From Semisulcospira habei (taxonomy: Eukaryota > Mollusca > Gastropoda > Semisulcospiridae), in NCBI GenBank assembly GCA_036245525.1, contig BTPG01000004.1:157318158-157382157 (forward strand): a DNA stretch of 64,000 nt, written 5' to 3'. This document shows positions 53,459 to 63,568 of this stretch, piece after piece. Under the pieces are notes generated by a model. That model was not told the DNA's origin. It did no database searches and worked only from the letters and a program-made list of their open reading frames with translations. The stretch's first letter is position 1; every line of letters begins with the position of its first letter. The translations under genes were made by a program, and so were the position numbers.

Positions 53459-53577
53459 TATAAGAGTGTACTGTAATACAGGGGAATAATCCAAAATACT
53501 TTACATGGTTGCTTCCCTTTTCCCTCCGTTGCCTTCTTTTGGGCTTGACAAATCAAAAACAATGTTCATCTTCTGTG
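53459..53577. other. Extra sequence at the 5' end of LINE-C
   Basis: 119 bp between the point where LINE-C stops matching LINE-B and the target duplication. It does not match anything else in the window. It may be a template-switch product or part of another repeat copied during insertion. Confidence 0.55.
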
Positions 53578-53592
53578 ACCACAATCGTAACA

Positions 53593-53780
53593 CTAGCCTT
53601 AAGGACAAGCGGCTCAGGAGAAAAAACAGAGATGCCGCAACTCAGAACCCTGGACATACCTTCCCCTGCAGCCACTGCGGTCGAACCTGCCTGTCCCGGA
53701 TTGGCCTCCGCAGCCACGAACAAGCCTGCAGACGTCGTGGGCAACTCCTATAAAATCTTTGTTCGCGAAGTCAAGCCAAG
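53593..53780 (+). mobile_element. LINE-A fragment, right part
   Basis: Continuation of 41190-41277 after the CTAGC target duplication. It encodes LKDKRLRRKNRDAATQNPGH and the C2H2-like finger, then a stop (TAA) and the family 3' end cgcgaagtcaagccaag at 53780. The word tgaggagc occurs at 41181-41188 and 53785-53792, a possible target duplication of the original LINE-A insertion. Confidence 0.87.
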
Positions 53781-54433
53781 AGAGTGAGGAGCGTAACCCT
53801 TTCAGTGCCGAGAAAAATTCAACATCAGAGATGCGATGAGTCTGTGCTGTAAACGGTTGCGCACCCGGTGGCACAGCGGTATTCGCATTCAGTAAAATAT
53901 CTATCGCCAGGCCCCATGGATAGAACAACTAAACAGATGTGTGGTGGTAGAGGGGAAGTACTTCGCACAGCTTCACATAAATCCTATATGTGTGTACAGT
54001 TAACAAAAATCGTAATATCTGAAAATACTCTCGTACTGTCATTTCGACAGCCATTAGCGGTAAGTGCGTCAAGTGTTCGAATGGCGAGAATGTCTACAAA
54101 GACAAGACGCACTTTCTGTTTGAAACAACAGAACCTGAATTGTGTTTATAGGAAAATGACGTTCAGCCAAGGGAAGTAAGTCCAACGCAGAGTTGAAAAC
54201 AAAGCAGACGTCAAGAGTTCTGTCTCTTGTACGTTTAGATTTGTGCCCATCTGTAGACATGGTGAAATGTGGATTCGTCGACTGTGGGTCAGAAAACATC
54301 ATGGTGTCAGTAAACGCCTGTTGTCGTCATACGGAAGATATAGCAGAAGTATGAAAGAGAAATCAGAACATTATTTTCAGGTCTCTGGTGCCAATTACAG
54401 GCGCTGGGTTAGTTGTTATTCAGTTTGCTTTCT
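53781..54433. other. Intergenic sequence
   Basis: No gene recognised. The motif aaccctttcagtgccgag at 53796 again resembles the short sequence found beside family-G hairpins. Confidence 0.5.
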
Positions 54434-54688
54434 TTACACGCGCGTCCGCTGAGTGCACAACTCTAGAACTCTTGTTTACACGCGCGTCTGCTGAGTGGCA
54501 CAACTCTAGAACTCTTGTCTACACGCGCGTCTGCTGAGTGGCACAACTCTAGAACTCTTGTTTACACGCGCGTCCACTGAGTGGCACGACTCTAGAAGTC
54601 TTGTTTACACGCGCGTCCGCTGAGTGGCACAACTATAGAAGTCTTGTTTACACGCGCGTCCGCTGAGTGGCACAACTGTAGAAGTCCA
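54434..54688. repeat. 43-bp tandem repeat, six copies
   Basis: Units of acacgcgcgtccgctgagtg then gcacaactctagaactcttgttt. Six near-identical copies, the first one base short. Confidence 0.93.
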
Positions 54689-54764
54689 GATAAGTGCGAT
54701 CAGGCCATACTCCCGATCAGCACGCAAAGGCTATCTGACCAAAGTCGGCCGCCGTGGGACCGCG

Positions 54765-54966
54765 AGAGAAAGACAATAGGAGAGGACTAAGAATCAAATT
54801 TCAATAAGGCCACACCCATCATTAAATCTCGCCTTTATTGAGATGATCCACCATGACCCCCCATTACCACTGAATCAACCCTGTTGATTTTTGAAAACGT
54901 GGCGACCATAATTAGTGCGGCCTTATTGAATTTTGATACATTAGTCCTCTCCTATTGTCTTTCTCT
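54765..54966. mobile_element. 202-bp MITE with about 48-bp terminal inverted repeats
   Basis: Left end AGAGAAAGACAATAGGAGAG then gactaagaatcaaatttcaa taaggcc, right end its complement with about five mismatches. The middle is AT-rich and non-coding. No clear target duplication is seen. Confidence 0.88.
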
Positions 54967-56870
54967 ATAACTATTGTCTCTGTAAACACTTTAATTAATT
55001 ACTAATTACGGTCATTAGGGTCCACACTGTTGTTTCTCTCAAATCAAACCAAAATCCTGATAGTGCAATCTATAATAAACTAATGACTTTTTACACACCC
55101 CAAATAATTAGAAAATTATTCTCCATTGTTTTTCAATACTGCCAGAGTCGATTTCCGAAAAACTCACATGCTCTGTCCCGCACATAACATTTCAGTTCAC
55201 GCATGACAAGACTCAATGACAAACCCTCTTTCAATGAGGTGGGGAAAAAGCTTTCACAGCGCCATTCACACGTCACGCGTGAAAAGATGCCGTTTAGAAA
55301 TGTATAGTGCAGGCAAGTTCACAGGGGCACCGCTCAGTGCAAACTAATGAATGGCTCTGTATAAGCACGTCTCTGAACATAACAAAACATACGCGCACAA
55401 GCACAGACACGCCAGTTGCAGACCAAGATAATTCAAGGGCAGTGCCAGATTGTCATACAAGATATATACATAGGCATACATACACACACACGGACACACT
55501 TTCTAAACAAACTTACCATATATGATATCCTACGCAAACAACCACAAAACAAACAACATATCACTGCAATACCGCCTGTGAGGTGATAATAGCTTTTATT
55601 TAATTTCACGCTTTGGCGTGTTACGCTGGGACAGCTCTGCATGTTTAGACTGGTGGGTGTTCAGCTTTTTAGGGTGAAAGAGATACATTTTTTTTTAAAT
55701 ACAGACACTGGCATAAACAACAGATCCTCAAGAGCCCCCCCTTTTTTTTACAGCGTTTCAGTTAGCTGTAGTTCTGGGTTTTTTCTTTATGAGTAGACTG
55801 TGAGTCTTGACTATAAACATTTGTTACAAGCCATGGCATGGCCTACCCAATACTCCCGCACTCCCTAGGACTACCTGAAAAGTTTCTCTCGTTAACCTGA
55901 ATGAGGACAAGTGACGACTATTGTCTGCTGAATGGTCTGTCCTGACTGTTGCTCATGTTGCTAGGTACTGAAGTGACGCATTTATACATTAACATACATG
56001 TCTTCATAGTCACCTCACATAGAGAAAGAGGTCTGATTTAAAAGTTTATATAGATGTGCTATTACGTACCTGTCTCTTTAATCCAGTGTACAGTAACATT
56101 AAAAGGCTGTAGACTTGTTTACCCTGCAGTGAGTCACGTAACACCTGCCTGTTTGCACCGAAATTGGTCTAGTCATAATTTCTGAGGAAATGTCGTGCCT
56201 ATGCACGCAAGGCGTTCGTGTGTGGCAATATGGTGACAACAGCATTCTGAAAGGGTGAAACGTTATGCTAGCTGGTTGAGAAAAACCTGTTCTGTCTGTG
56301 TGTCGCCATGCCGGGATGTTACGGGTGTACATGTATAGCAAGGTAGGCTTTATGTTTTTGTTTATGTGTATGTTAATATGCTTGTTTGTGCGTGTGTTTG
56401 TTCGTCTGTCTGTGTGCATGTGTTAGTATGTGTTCAATGTGGTGTACTGCTCAGAAATTTAACACACAGTCTGGATTTTAGTGAATAATGTAGTCAACAG
56501 GAAGGCTTTTTGTCATACAAGACATATACTCGAGAAAGGATATTAGTCGTGTTCACACATGACTGAACCGTCTGCACTGAGAATTCTAAAGGTGTGCGAG
56601 TACAGTGTGTGCACAGTGATAACCAGGCTCAAACATGTTTGTCTTTTCATTGCGTCAGCTTTTCAGACATTTCATCAGCCTAATTTTATTGGCTCAAAGA
56701 ATTTGGCCAATCTATGCCTAGAGCTTTCTCATATATAACCCAGTGCACAGCAACGTGTTACCAATCATGACACAACCATTTGGAGAAAATGCGATATTGC
56801 AAGCTGGTATTCTTTGTAAGCGACTTACCGTTTGTAAGAAAAGAGACAGTCTTTCAAAAATGTATTACAA
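54967..56870. other. Intergenic sequence
   Basis: About 1.9 kb without a recognisable gene. It holds fragments of family P (55433-55455) and family G (55724-55740), and short CA-rich and T-rich tracts. Confidence 0.5.
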
Positions 56871-57218
56871 CTCCTGGAAAATAAAGTACAGGACTTTAAA
56901 AGTGATTTAACTGATATGGAAAATGAGATGGCAGCATCTACAGTTTTTTTGGTAAAGTACAAAGATGAATCAAATGAGGTGGCGTTTGCAAAAGAGCTGG
57001 TATTTCACGGCAAACTTGAGAACAAAATAGGGAAAATTAAAGTTCATATCAGTGGATTGGATCAAAAGATACGTCATCAAAAAAGTTCTATAGAGAGGAA
57101 TGAAAAAAAATCAAAGCTCTCAATGAAGAAATGACACGAATTGAATTGAGCCCCTCAGTTCAAAATGTGGTTGCATCTATGAATGAAATGAGAACAAAGC
57201 TACAACAGCAAAATTAAC
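56871..57218 (+). pseudogene. Coiled-coil protein fragment
   Basis: A plus-strand frame enters near 56871 after gagacag, a weak acceptor. It reads VLQLLENKVQDFKSDLTDME, NEVAFAKELVFHGKLENKIG and ISGLDQKIRHQKSSIERNEK. At the A8 run near 57106 the likely frame moves by one base and continues LNEEMTRIELSPSVQNVV to a TAA at about 57216. The heptad-like pattern indicates a coiled coil. I do not recognise the family. It could be a terminal exon or a processed relic; its position upstream of Polinton 2 may be coincidental. Confidence 0.4.
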
Positions 57219-58047
57219 CAATGGATACAAAGTAGTTTTACAATGATAAGTTGCTTACGAAGAATTGAAATGTAATAGTTTTGCATTGCTCTCGGGTTTT
57301 TTGTACATACCATCAAATTTTGACACATCACAAGACATACTATTTAGTGTGGTGTGTTGGAAATTCACTTTCACAATGGTATGCGTTTTCACAACGCAGC
57401 CCGGGAGTGCCATGTTCGAGTGTTTTTCCTAGGGTTGTACCACAGCTCAGCACACATTCACACACAAACTACATCCGAGAGCAATACACCTGTTCGGCTT
57501 TTGTCATGTGGTCTTTGGTACATATAGGTGGCCACGAAAACTTTTCATCTACAACTGAGCTGTCAAGGGTTGATGACCCTTCTGATGAGACTAATTAAGT
57601 TGAAACAGCTCCCCCCGACTTTGCTCAAAGGTAAGTGTTCCATTTTTATTTTTTTCTGTAACTGTGTATCCAGGCTTTTAAAAACTTATTACGGGCTGTA
57701 TGTGGTGCGGCACACGACGTGTGTGGTACCCAGTATGTTACTGTCTAGATGTTTCATTTGGCTCTCACTTGACCAGGGTGTGATTTATAATTTACTGCAA
57801 AGCCAATAATCACCAATACTGTGTCAGGTCTGTTCGCTTTAAAGGACAGGATTATTGTACATGACACCACAATTGAAATCTGTGAATCATGTTATTAATA
57901 AGCCCACTGAGAGAGAGATAATATGGGACAGGTAAGTCTTGTCTGGGGTAAACTCAAAAACTATTTGGCAATATTGCTGGAGTGATGCAAACGTAAAAGG
58001 TTACTGTTCAGTGTAATTTCCTAGAAACATGATTCTGCTTGATAACA
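57219..58047. other. Flank of Polinton 2
   Basis: No gene recognised. Similarity to the first Polinton begins at about 58048 (tttatacatttgtttgtcc), so the left breakpoint of the second copy lies there, just past where the ATPase gene would end. Confidence 0.55.
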
Positions 58048-58074
58048 ATTTATACATTTGTTTGTCCAATAAAA

Positions 58075-58419
58075 ATGACAGACGGACAAATCATACAAGT
58101 GCTTGATATCTCACACTGTTTCAAAGATGTTATGCATTTTACTGACTTAATATCACCCAAACAGACTAACATAAGCCTTTCAGCACCATCAGAAATATAT
58201 GCTACATATAGTGTGACTTTGGATTATGTTGATGAGCATCCAGATGTGGAGCGCATGACAGTTGATTTAAAGACACCTACTTTTAAAGTTGATGATACCA
58301 ACTATGGTTGGTTAGGGGAAGTTTGTTATAGCATATTTAAACAACTACGCAAACTAAATGTTTATATTAACAGTGTTACAATTAATAAAGTGGTATTACA
58401 CAAGGTGAGCCAGCAGTAA
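58075..58419 (+). CDS. Polinton 114-aa conserved protein, copy 2
   Basis: 114 residues, undamaged, differing from 18173-18517 at ten sites, several conservative (Leu/Ile, Thr/Ser, Val/Ile). The ATG is preceded by TGTCCAATAAAAATG, identical to copy 1. The 36-bp spacer to PolB is also conserved. Among the two large genes beside it in this copy, both are broken, so survival of this frame may reflect short length. Function unknown. Confidence 0.83.
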   Translation: MTDGQIIQVLDISHCFKDVMHFTDLISPKQTNISLSAPSEIYATYSVTLDYVDEHPDVERMTVDLKTPTFKVDDTNYGWLGEVCYSIFKQLRKLNVYINSVTINKVVLHKVSQQ

Positions 58420-58455
58420 TATTTTTTCATTTATTATTTTGTCGGACAAATAAAA

Positions 58456-61400
58456 ATGACGGACAATGTTCAAAACCCTGGCTCATCTAGTTTAAGAAAC
58501 GTGTTTCACACAACAAACTTACCCATATCCAATACTAATAATGTTTATGAATCAATAGAAAACTCTTTTTCTGTCATACAGCAAAATCTTATCACAGGCA
58601 GTGTTAAGATTCAGATTGTTGCAAAAATCGAATTCACTAGAATGGGCGGTGAGATAATTGTATCGTATATATCAACAAGACAACACACTGTTAACACAAG
58701 AAGAGAATTGGAGAACGTGTTTAGAGACAGACTATTACCAGACTTCCTCCAGGCGATTGACAGTGCAAAAATGAAGGGGTCTGGTTGGCACGAAGGACAT
58801 GTACATGAACTACAACTAAAGCAGTCTAGGTATCATCCTATATTAGGTAAATCATGGTTGCCACTACTAACTGAGGTTGCAAACAAAAAGGCTGTTGTTA
58901 ATATTCAGAACAATGACAACTATTGTTTCATGTGGTGTGTGCTTGCTAAACTACACTTTGTAAAATCAAAACCTGAACGTGTATCTAACTACACCAAATT
59001 TGTAAATGAACTCAACTTCAGTGACATTGAGTTCCCTGTTAAAATAGAGGACATAGACTTGTTTGAAAAACTAAATCCTGGTATATCTGTGAATGTGTTT
59101 GTGTGGGATAATGAATCTGAGAACAAGTTGCAACCAATTAGAGTATCACCACTGGCACCAACCTATGGGCAGTCAGAAGATAAACATGTTGACATGTTGC
59201 TAATCGGTCCTACCTGTGATGACAATAACTTTCACTACACAATTATCAGAAATATGTCACGTCTAATTCATGGACATACAACAAAACACAATGGGAAACA
59301 GGAAGTTTGTAAAAGGTGTTTACAAAGATTCTCTTCTATTGCAGTGGCACACAAACATGTTTTACACTGCAGGTCACCTGATGATATACAGACTGTACTT
59401 AAGTACCCAGATCCTGGTAGTCAAGTGTATTTTAAGAACTATGGGAATCAACAAAAGCTGCCGTTTGTAGTGTATGCAGATTTTGAATCATTAGTTGTTC
59501 AATATGAAGGTCCTGTTCCAGAATCATTACCAAAGACTATAAAACTAAGTGACCAAGTGGTGTGTTCTTTTGGATACATTATTGTTAGGTCAGACGGTCT
59601 TCATTCAGAGCCTGTTATCTACAGGGGTGAAAATGCAGCATGTCTGTTTTTAACAGAAATGAGACAACTGTATAGTCAGGTAGTACAATATCTCACAACA
59701 TGTCAGATGCCTCTGGTGATGACAGAAGAACACAAACTAAAATTTGATACAGCTGAGACGTGTTGGATTTGTGAACAACCTCTGGGATGTGATAAAGTTC
59801 GTGACCATGATCACATAACTGGTCGTTACAGAGGCGCTGCACATAACAATTGTAACTTGTTATTAAAAACAGATCCCAAGACATACAAACTGCCAATCTT
59901 TTTCCACAATCTCAAAGGATATGATTCACACATTATCATGCAGGCTGTAGACGAGTCGTACAAAAACATAAGTTGCATTGCCCAGACAACTGAGAAATAC
60001 TTAACTTTTAGGTTAGACAAATTAGCATTTTATGACTCCATGCAACATTTATCTTTAGGTCTTGCTAGTCTGGTAGAAGGACTGACTGAGTATCCAATAA
60101 CAAGTAAATATTTTCAACCAGACTTGATTAAGAAAGGTGTCTATCCGTATGAGTACATTGATCACTGGGTTGTGTTTGAGGAAACAAGACTGCCACCAAA
60201 AGAGAAATTTTATTCTACACTAACTGGAAAAGGCATTTCTGACTCCGAATATCAACACGCACTTGATGCATGGGGGAAGTTGGGGTGTCAGACGATTGGT
60301 GACTACCATGACCAGTACTTGAAAGCTGACGTTTGCTTGCTAGCAGACGTATTTGAAAGTTACCGTGAAAAGGGGTTGTTTCACTACAAACTTGACCCTG
60401 CTTGTTACATAACTAGTCCTGGCATGACATGGGATGCATTTTTGAAATCCAGTAAGATATCTATAGACCTGTTGTCTGATCGGACGATGGGTGAAATGGT
60501 GGAACGTGGATTGAGGGGTGGGATAAGTATTGCAGCAAATAATTATGCCAAGGCCAACAATAAATATCTTGATGACCTTGACTTTGACCCTCAAGGTCAA
60601 GGTCATTCATTACCTATGTAGACGCTAACAATTTGTATGGCTGGGCGATGTGTGAGTTATTGCCCTTGAAAAACTTTTGTCTGTATGATTTGTCACAGTA
60701 TGATATAACAGAGTCAGGGTTAACAAACTATATTATGAATCTTGACCGAAACGATGCAAAGGGTTGGATCTTTGAAGTCGACCTGGAGTACCCACACCAC
60801 CTACACGATTACCATAATGATTATCCATTAGCTGTTGAGAAAATGAGTATGACAGGAAAAAAAGAAGACACTAAACTTGTACCAAATTTGAATGACAAAT
60901 TCAATTATGTTTGTCACTACCGCTTGTTGCAGTTTTACATCAGACACGGGTTAGTACTAAAGAAAGTTCACAGAGGAATTCAATTTGATCAGAGTGCTTT
61001 CATGAAAGATTACATAATGAAGAACACAACCCTCCGTGCCAGGGACGGCAACACTGCATTTGACAAAGACTTCTTTAAGCTTATGAACAATGCCTGTTTT
61101 GGCAAGACAATGGAAAATCCTCATCACAGAAAAGATGTGAGACTGGTCACAACTGAATTGGGCGCAATTAAACTTACAGGCAAGCCTCAGTACACAGGGT
61201 ATAACGAATTTCATTCATCATTGTATGCAGTGTCACTCAAAAAAAAGATTGTCAAACTGGACAAGCCAGTATTCATTGGTATGGCAATTCTTGAGTTGTC
61301 AAAACTGTTGATGCTTGAATTTATTATGATTACTTCAAACCAAAATATCCTGACTGTCGTCTGCTATACACTGACACTGACTCTATGATCATTGATGTGT

Positions 61401-61933
61401 GTACTGAAGACTTTTATGAAGACATGAAAACAGAGTTACACATGTATGACACGTCTGACTACCCTAAAGATCATCCACTGTTCAGCACACAAAACAAGAA
61501 AGTACCTGGGAAGTTTAAAGATGAACTAAATGGTGTGCCAATAGTTGAGTATGTTGGACTGAGATCAAAAATGTATTCTATACTGCACCAAAAGGGAAGT
61601 CAGTCAAAAGCCAAAGGAATTTAAAAAACAGCAATAACAAATAAAGACATACGTCATGAACATTACAAGCAAGTGTTAGATGGTGCATTGATGCCTGATT
61701 ATCCAAACAAGTCACTGAGATCAAACAAACATAATCTTGAAATGATCCAAACACATAAGAAATCACTTGCAGTTGGGGACACGAAAAGAGTGTTTCACAC
61801 TAAGGAAAAAGCTTATGCACCTGGACATTACAGGCTCAAGTTATCTGAAGACATAGCCAATGAACTGGTTGATGAATTAATTGATGAGTTAGTTACTGAA
61901 ATGAGTAACGGTGTCTGGGGGAATAATCTGTAA
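58456..61933 (+). pseudogene. Protein-primed DNA polymerase B, full length but broken
   Basis: The reading frame is open for 721 codons from ATG 58456, with the same zinc site, Exo I (YADFES), endonuclease VII-like block, Exo II and Exo III as copy 1. A frame change near 60590 moves palm motif A (NNLYGW) to the next frame (60633 onward). That frame also has motif B (KLMNNACFGKTMEN) and runs to 61388. A second frame change near 61320 puts motif C (YTDTDS) and the following region in the frame of 61385. An in-frame TAA lies at 61622-61624, after which 103 more codons continue to 61933. Its 3' end overlaps the convergent integrase by 45 nt. Three breaks mean no working enzyme. It shows the C-terminal domain missing from copy 1. 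Confidence 0.93.
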
Positions 61934-62875
61934 TTCTTCTCTGACAAATGCCCTCTGGGGTGCAGGGTCATACAGATAATATATTGTTGCGCCAGGACCG
62001 TCAGGACCGGGGACTATTTTTTTTATATTGTGTACAGACGTTGACCAGATAGGGTCTGTTGCCCTGCGTCTGTCGTCGTTCTCAGCCTCTCCTGGCTGAT
62101 ATAAATATCTCACCTGTTTAGTAAACAAGCTTGTGTCTTGTGCTGGGGTTGGGGTTGGGGTTGGTCCTGTTTTTGGCTCTGTAATTGTTTTCAATTTAAT
62201 AGCATCAGCAGGCTTAGGATGTCCTTCATTGTTCATTGCTTTTATCACATGTGGTAATCTCTTTACCCACTCAGTGTTCCGGGTGTCATGCATGAGTTCC
62301 TTAGAATATTGATAGCTGAAAAGTCTCTCTGATAATTGTTTGTTAAAGTTCTCTACAATTGCCTGTGATCTGTGTACGCCTGGAATGCCTCGTCTGACCA
62401 GTACGCCGTGCTTAGCAAATAACTGATTAACTGCACCCTTAAATTCAGATCCATCATCAACTTGCACTAGTCTGGGGTATCTTAAAGGGCCTCGACTATA
62501 TATTTTTGTTAATGCTGTAGCAACTGTGGTAGCTGTTTTGTCAGATATGGGTTCAGCGTCTTTATATCTTCAAGCAATGTCTACAACAGTTAATGCATAC
62601 TTGTATCGTTTCTTTCTCATTGTATCATATGGTAGGAACAGGAGGTCCATTTGGTGTGTGTCATTTGGTGATGTGTTCTCAAAATGAGGTCTAGATATCT
62701 TTCTTGGAGCGGGGAGATATATCTGCCAAATTGCTTGTCTCTGTAACCATTGTTTAACTTGATTGAGTGTCATATCTCCGCCCACAGCGGCATGTAATTT
62801 CTGAATAGCAGTTGCTCCTTTCCAATAGCCTGATGGGGAGTAATATATTTTCGATAGTTTATTTTCGGCTGCCAT
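61889..62875 (-). pseudogene. Polinton integrase, one in-frame stop
   Basis: Retrovirus-type DDE integrase that would insert the linear element into the genome. From MAAENKLSKIYYSPSGYWKG (ATG 62875), the HQMDLLFLPYD segment gives the first catalytic Asp. A TGA interrupts the frame at 62570-62572. The same frame then continues with VQVDDGSEFKG (second Asp) and SQAIVENFNKQLSERLF (Glu). The C-terminal part has QVRYLYQPGEAENDDRRRAT, a chromodomain-like beta region, and ends at 61889. All three acidic residues are present. The start overlaps the end of the 144-aa gene by 17 nt. A single stop in about 329 codons means recent decay, or an assembly error. Confidence 0.9.
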
Positions 62876-63293
62876 TTTTTCTAGCAATGAAAACTCCTGT
62901 AAAATAAACAAATGTCATTCCCACTAGAACAAAGATTATCTCTCCGTTTCTTTGTTCTGTACTCGGTTTGTAATAGTCACTTAGTTTCGGTTTTGTGATA
63001 GACATGTCTTCACCTGTGACAAGAAAATATTCCCTGATTGCTTCGTCTGTATTTGAAAATGTATGTTGTGCGTGGCCTTCAAGCCTGAGTTTTTCATTGA
63101 TGAAATCAAGTTTTTCAATCCTATTCTTCTCATAATCCTGCTGGGCTTGAGCAAGTTTTTCTGACGCTTCATTATGGCGCTTCAATTCTTCTGCAGATTC
63201 CTCTCTACCCATTTTAGAAAAGAGATAATTAGAGCCACTGAACGCGAGGGCGTTAACAACTGCCCCACCAATCATAATAGCTATCGTCGCCAT
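62859..63293 (-). CDS. Polinton small membrane protein, 144 aa
   Basis: Two hydrophobic segments, one at each end (IAIMIGGAVVNALAFSGSNY and IIFVLVGMTFVYFTGVFIA), enclose about 80 charged residues with coiled-coil character (EELKRHNEASEKLAQAQQDY). The layout suggests a hairpin membrane protein with both ends in the bilayer. The start (ATG 63293) follows AAATAAAAATATG. It lies between integrase and the 76-aa gene, all on the minus strand. I recognise it as a recurrent Polinton neighbour but know of no assigned role. Confidence 0.78.
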   Translation of the reverse strand: MATIAIMIGGAVVNALAFSGSNYLFSKMGREESAEELKRHNEASEKLAQAQQDYEKNRIEKLDFINEKLRLEGHAQHTFSNTDEAIREYFLVTGEDMSITKPKLSDYYKPSTEQRNGEIIFVLVGMTFVYFTGVFIARKNGSRK

Positions 63294-63301
63294 ATTTTTA
63301 T

Positions 63302-63532
63302 TTACATAGAAACATTTTCAGGAATAATTCCCTGCTTAACAAGAAAGTCTTTCGTAGCATTTGATGCTGTAACAACTACAATTAGCTTAGCACTGTCTTC
63401 GAACTCTAATCTACTCAAGTCTGCTGATTTCATTTTGAGTAGACTTTTTCCCAGCATAGAATAAGCTACTGCTAATCCACTGATTACGGCAGAGTGATAC
63501 ACAAGGTTCATTATGTTCTTTGAGTCATTCAT
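63302..63532 (-). CDS. Polinton small membrane protein, 76 aa
   Basis: Begins MNDSKNIMNLVYHSAVISGL, with one hydrophobic segment (VYHSAVISGLAVAYSMLGKS) and a second moderately hydrophobic stretch (AKLIVVVTASNATKDFLVKQ), ending GIIPENVSM. Short proteins with this YHSAVISG ... K-x-G-IIP pattern are common in Polinton clusters of cnidarians and molluscs. Nine bases separate it from the 144-aa gene. Function unknown. Confidence 0.78.
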   Translation of the reverse strand: MNDSKNIMNLVYHSAVISGLAVAYSMLGKSLLKMKSADLSRLEFEDSAKLIVVVTASNATKDFLVKQGIIPENVSM

Positions 63533-63568
63533 TTTTTAAGGCAATAAAAATTAAAATAATATTTTTAT

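Larger units (their letters stand above)
51791..53577 (-). mobile_element. LINE-C, 5'-truncated copy of the LINE-B family
   Basis: Inserted into the 5' LTR of the Gmr1-like element with an 11-bp target duplication ACCACAATCGT (51780-51790 and 53578-53588). It carries the reverse transcriptase in pieces (53494-53294, 53213-52917, 52920-52675) and the C-terminus (52636-51818, RWAGHVSRMEDHRLPKITLF and the C2H2-like finger). The 3' end is the same as in LINE-A and LINE-B. Similarity to LINE-B stops at about 53459. The last 119 bp before the target duplication are of other origin. Confidence 0.9.
41278..53592 (-). mobile_element. Gmr1-like Ty3/gypsy LTR retrotransposon, with nested LINEs
   Basis: A complete LTR element read on the minus strand. 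LTRs of 864 and 865 bp (the second after removing two LINE insertions) have TGTTACG/CGTAACA ends. A 5-bp target duplication CTAGC lies at 41273-41277 and 53593-53597. A tRNA-Arg-like primer binding site and a polypurine tract are present. The coding order is gag, protease, integrase, reverse transcriptase, RNase H. Integrase ahead of reverse transcriptase is the copia-like order that defines Gmr1-type gypsy elements. Gag to reverse transcriptase lies mostly in one frame interrupted by three stops and at least one shift, so this copy is inactive, although the LTRs are still very similar. Confidence 0.92.
46885..53592 (-). repeat. 5' LTR of the Gmr1-like element, split in three by LINE insertions
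   Basis: The LTR pieces are 46885-47060, 51106-51790 and 53589-53592, together 865 bp against 864 for the other LTR. LINE-B occupies the first gap and LINE-C the second, so both insertions are younger than the LTR element. Confidence 0.93.

Noticed and set aside
55433..55642. 69-codon minus frame
   Set aside because: Overlaps a CA-rich tract and a hairpin fragment; no recognisable protein.
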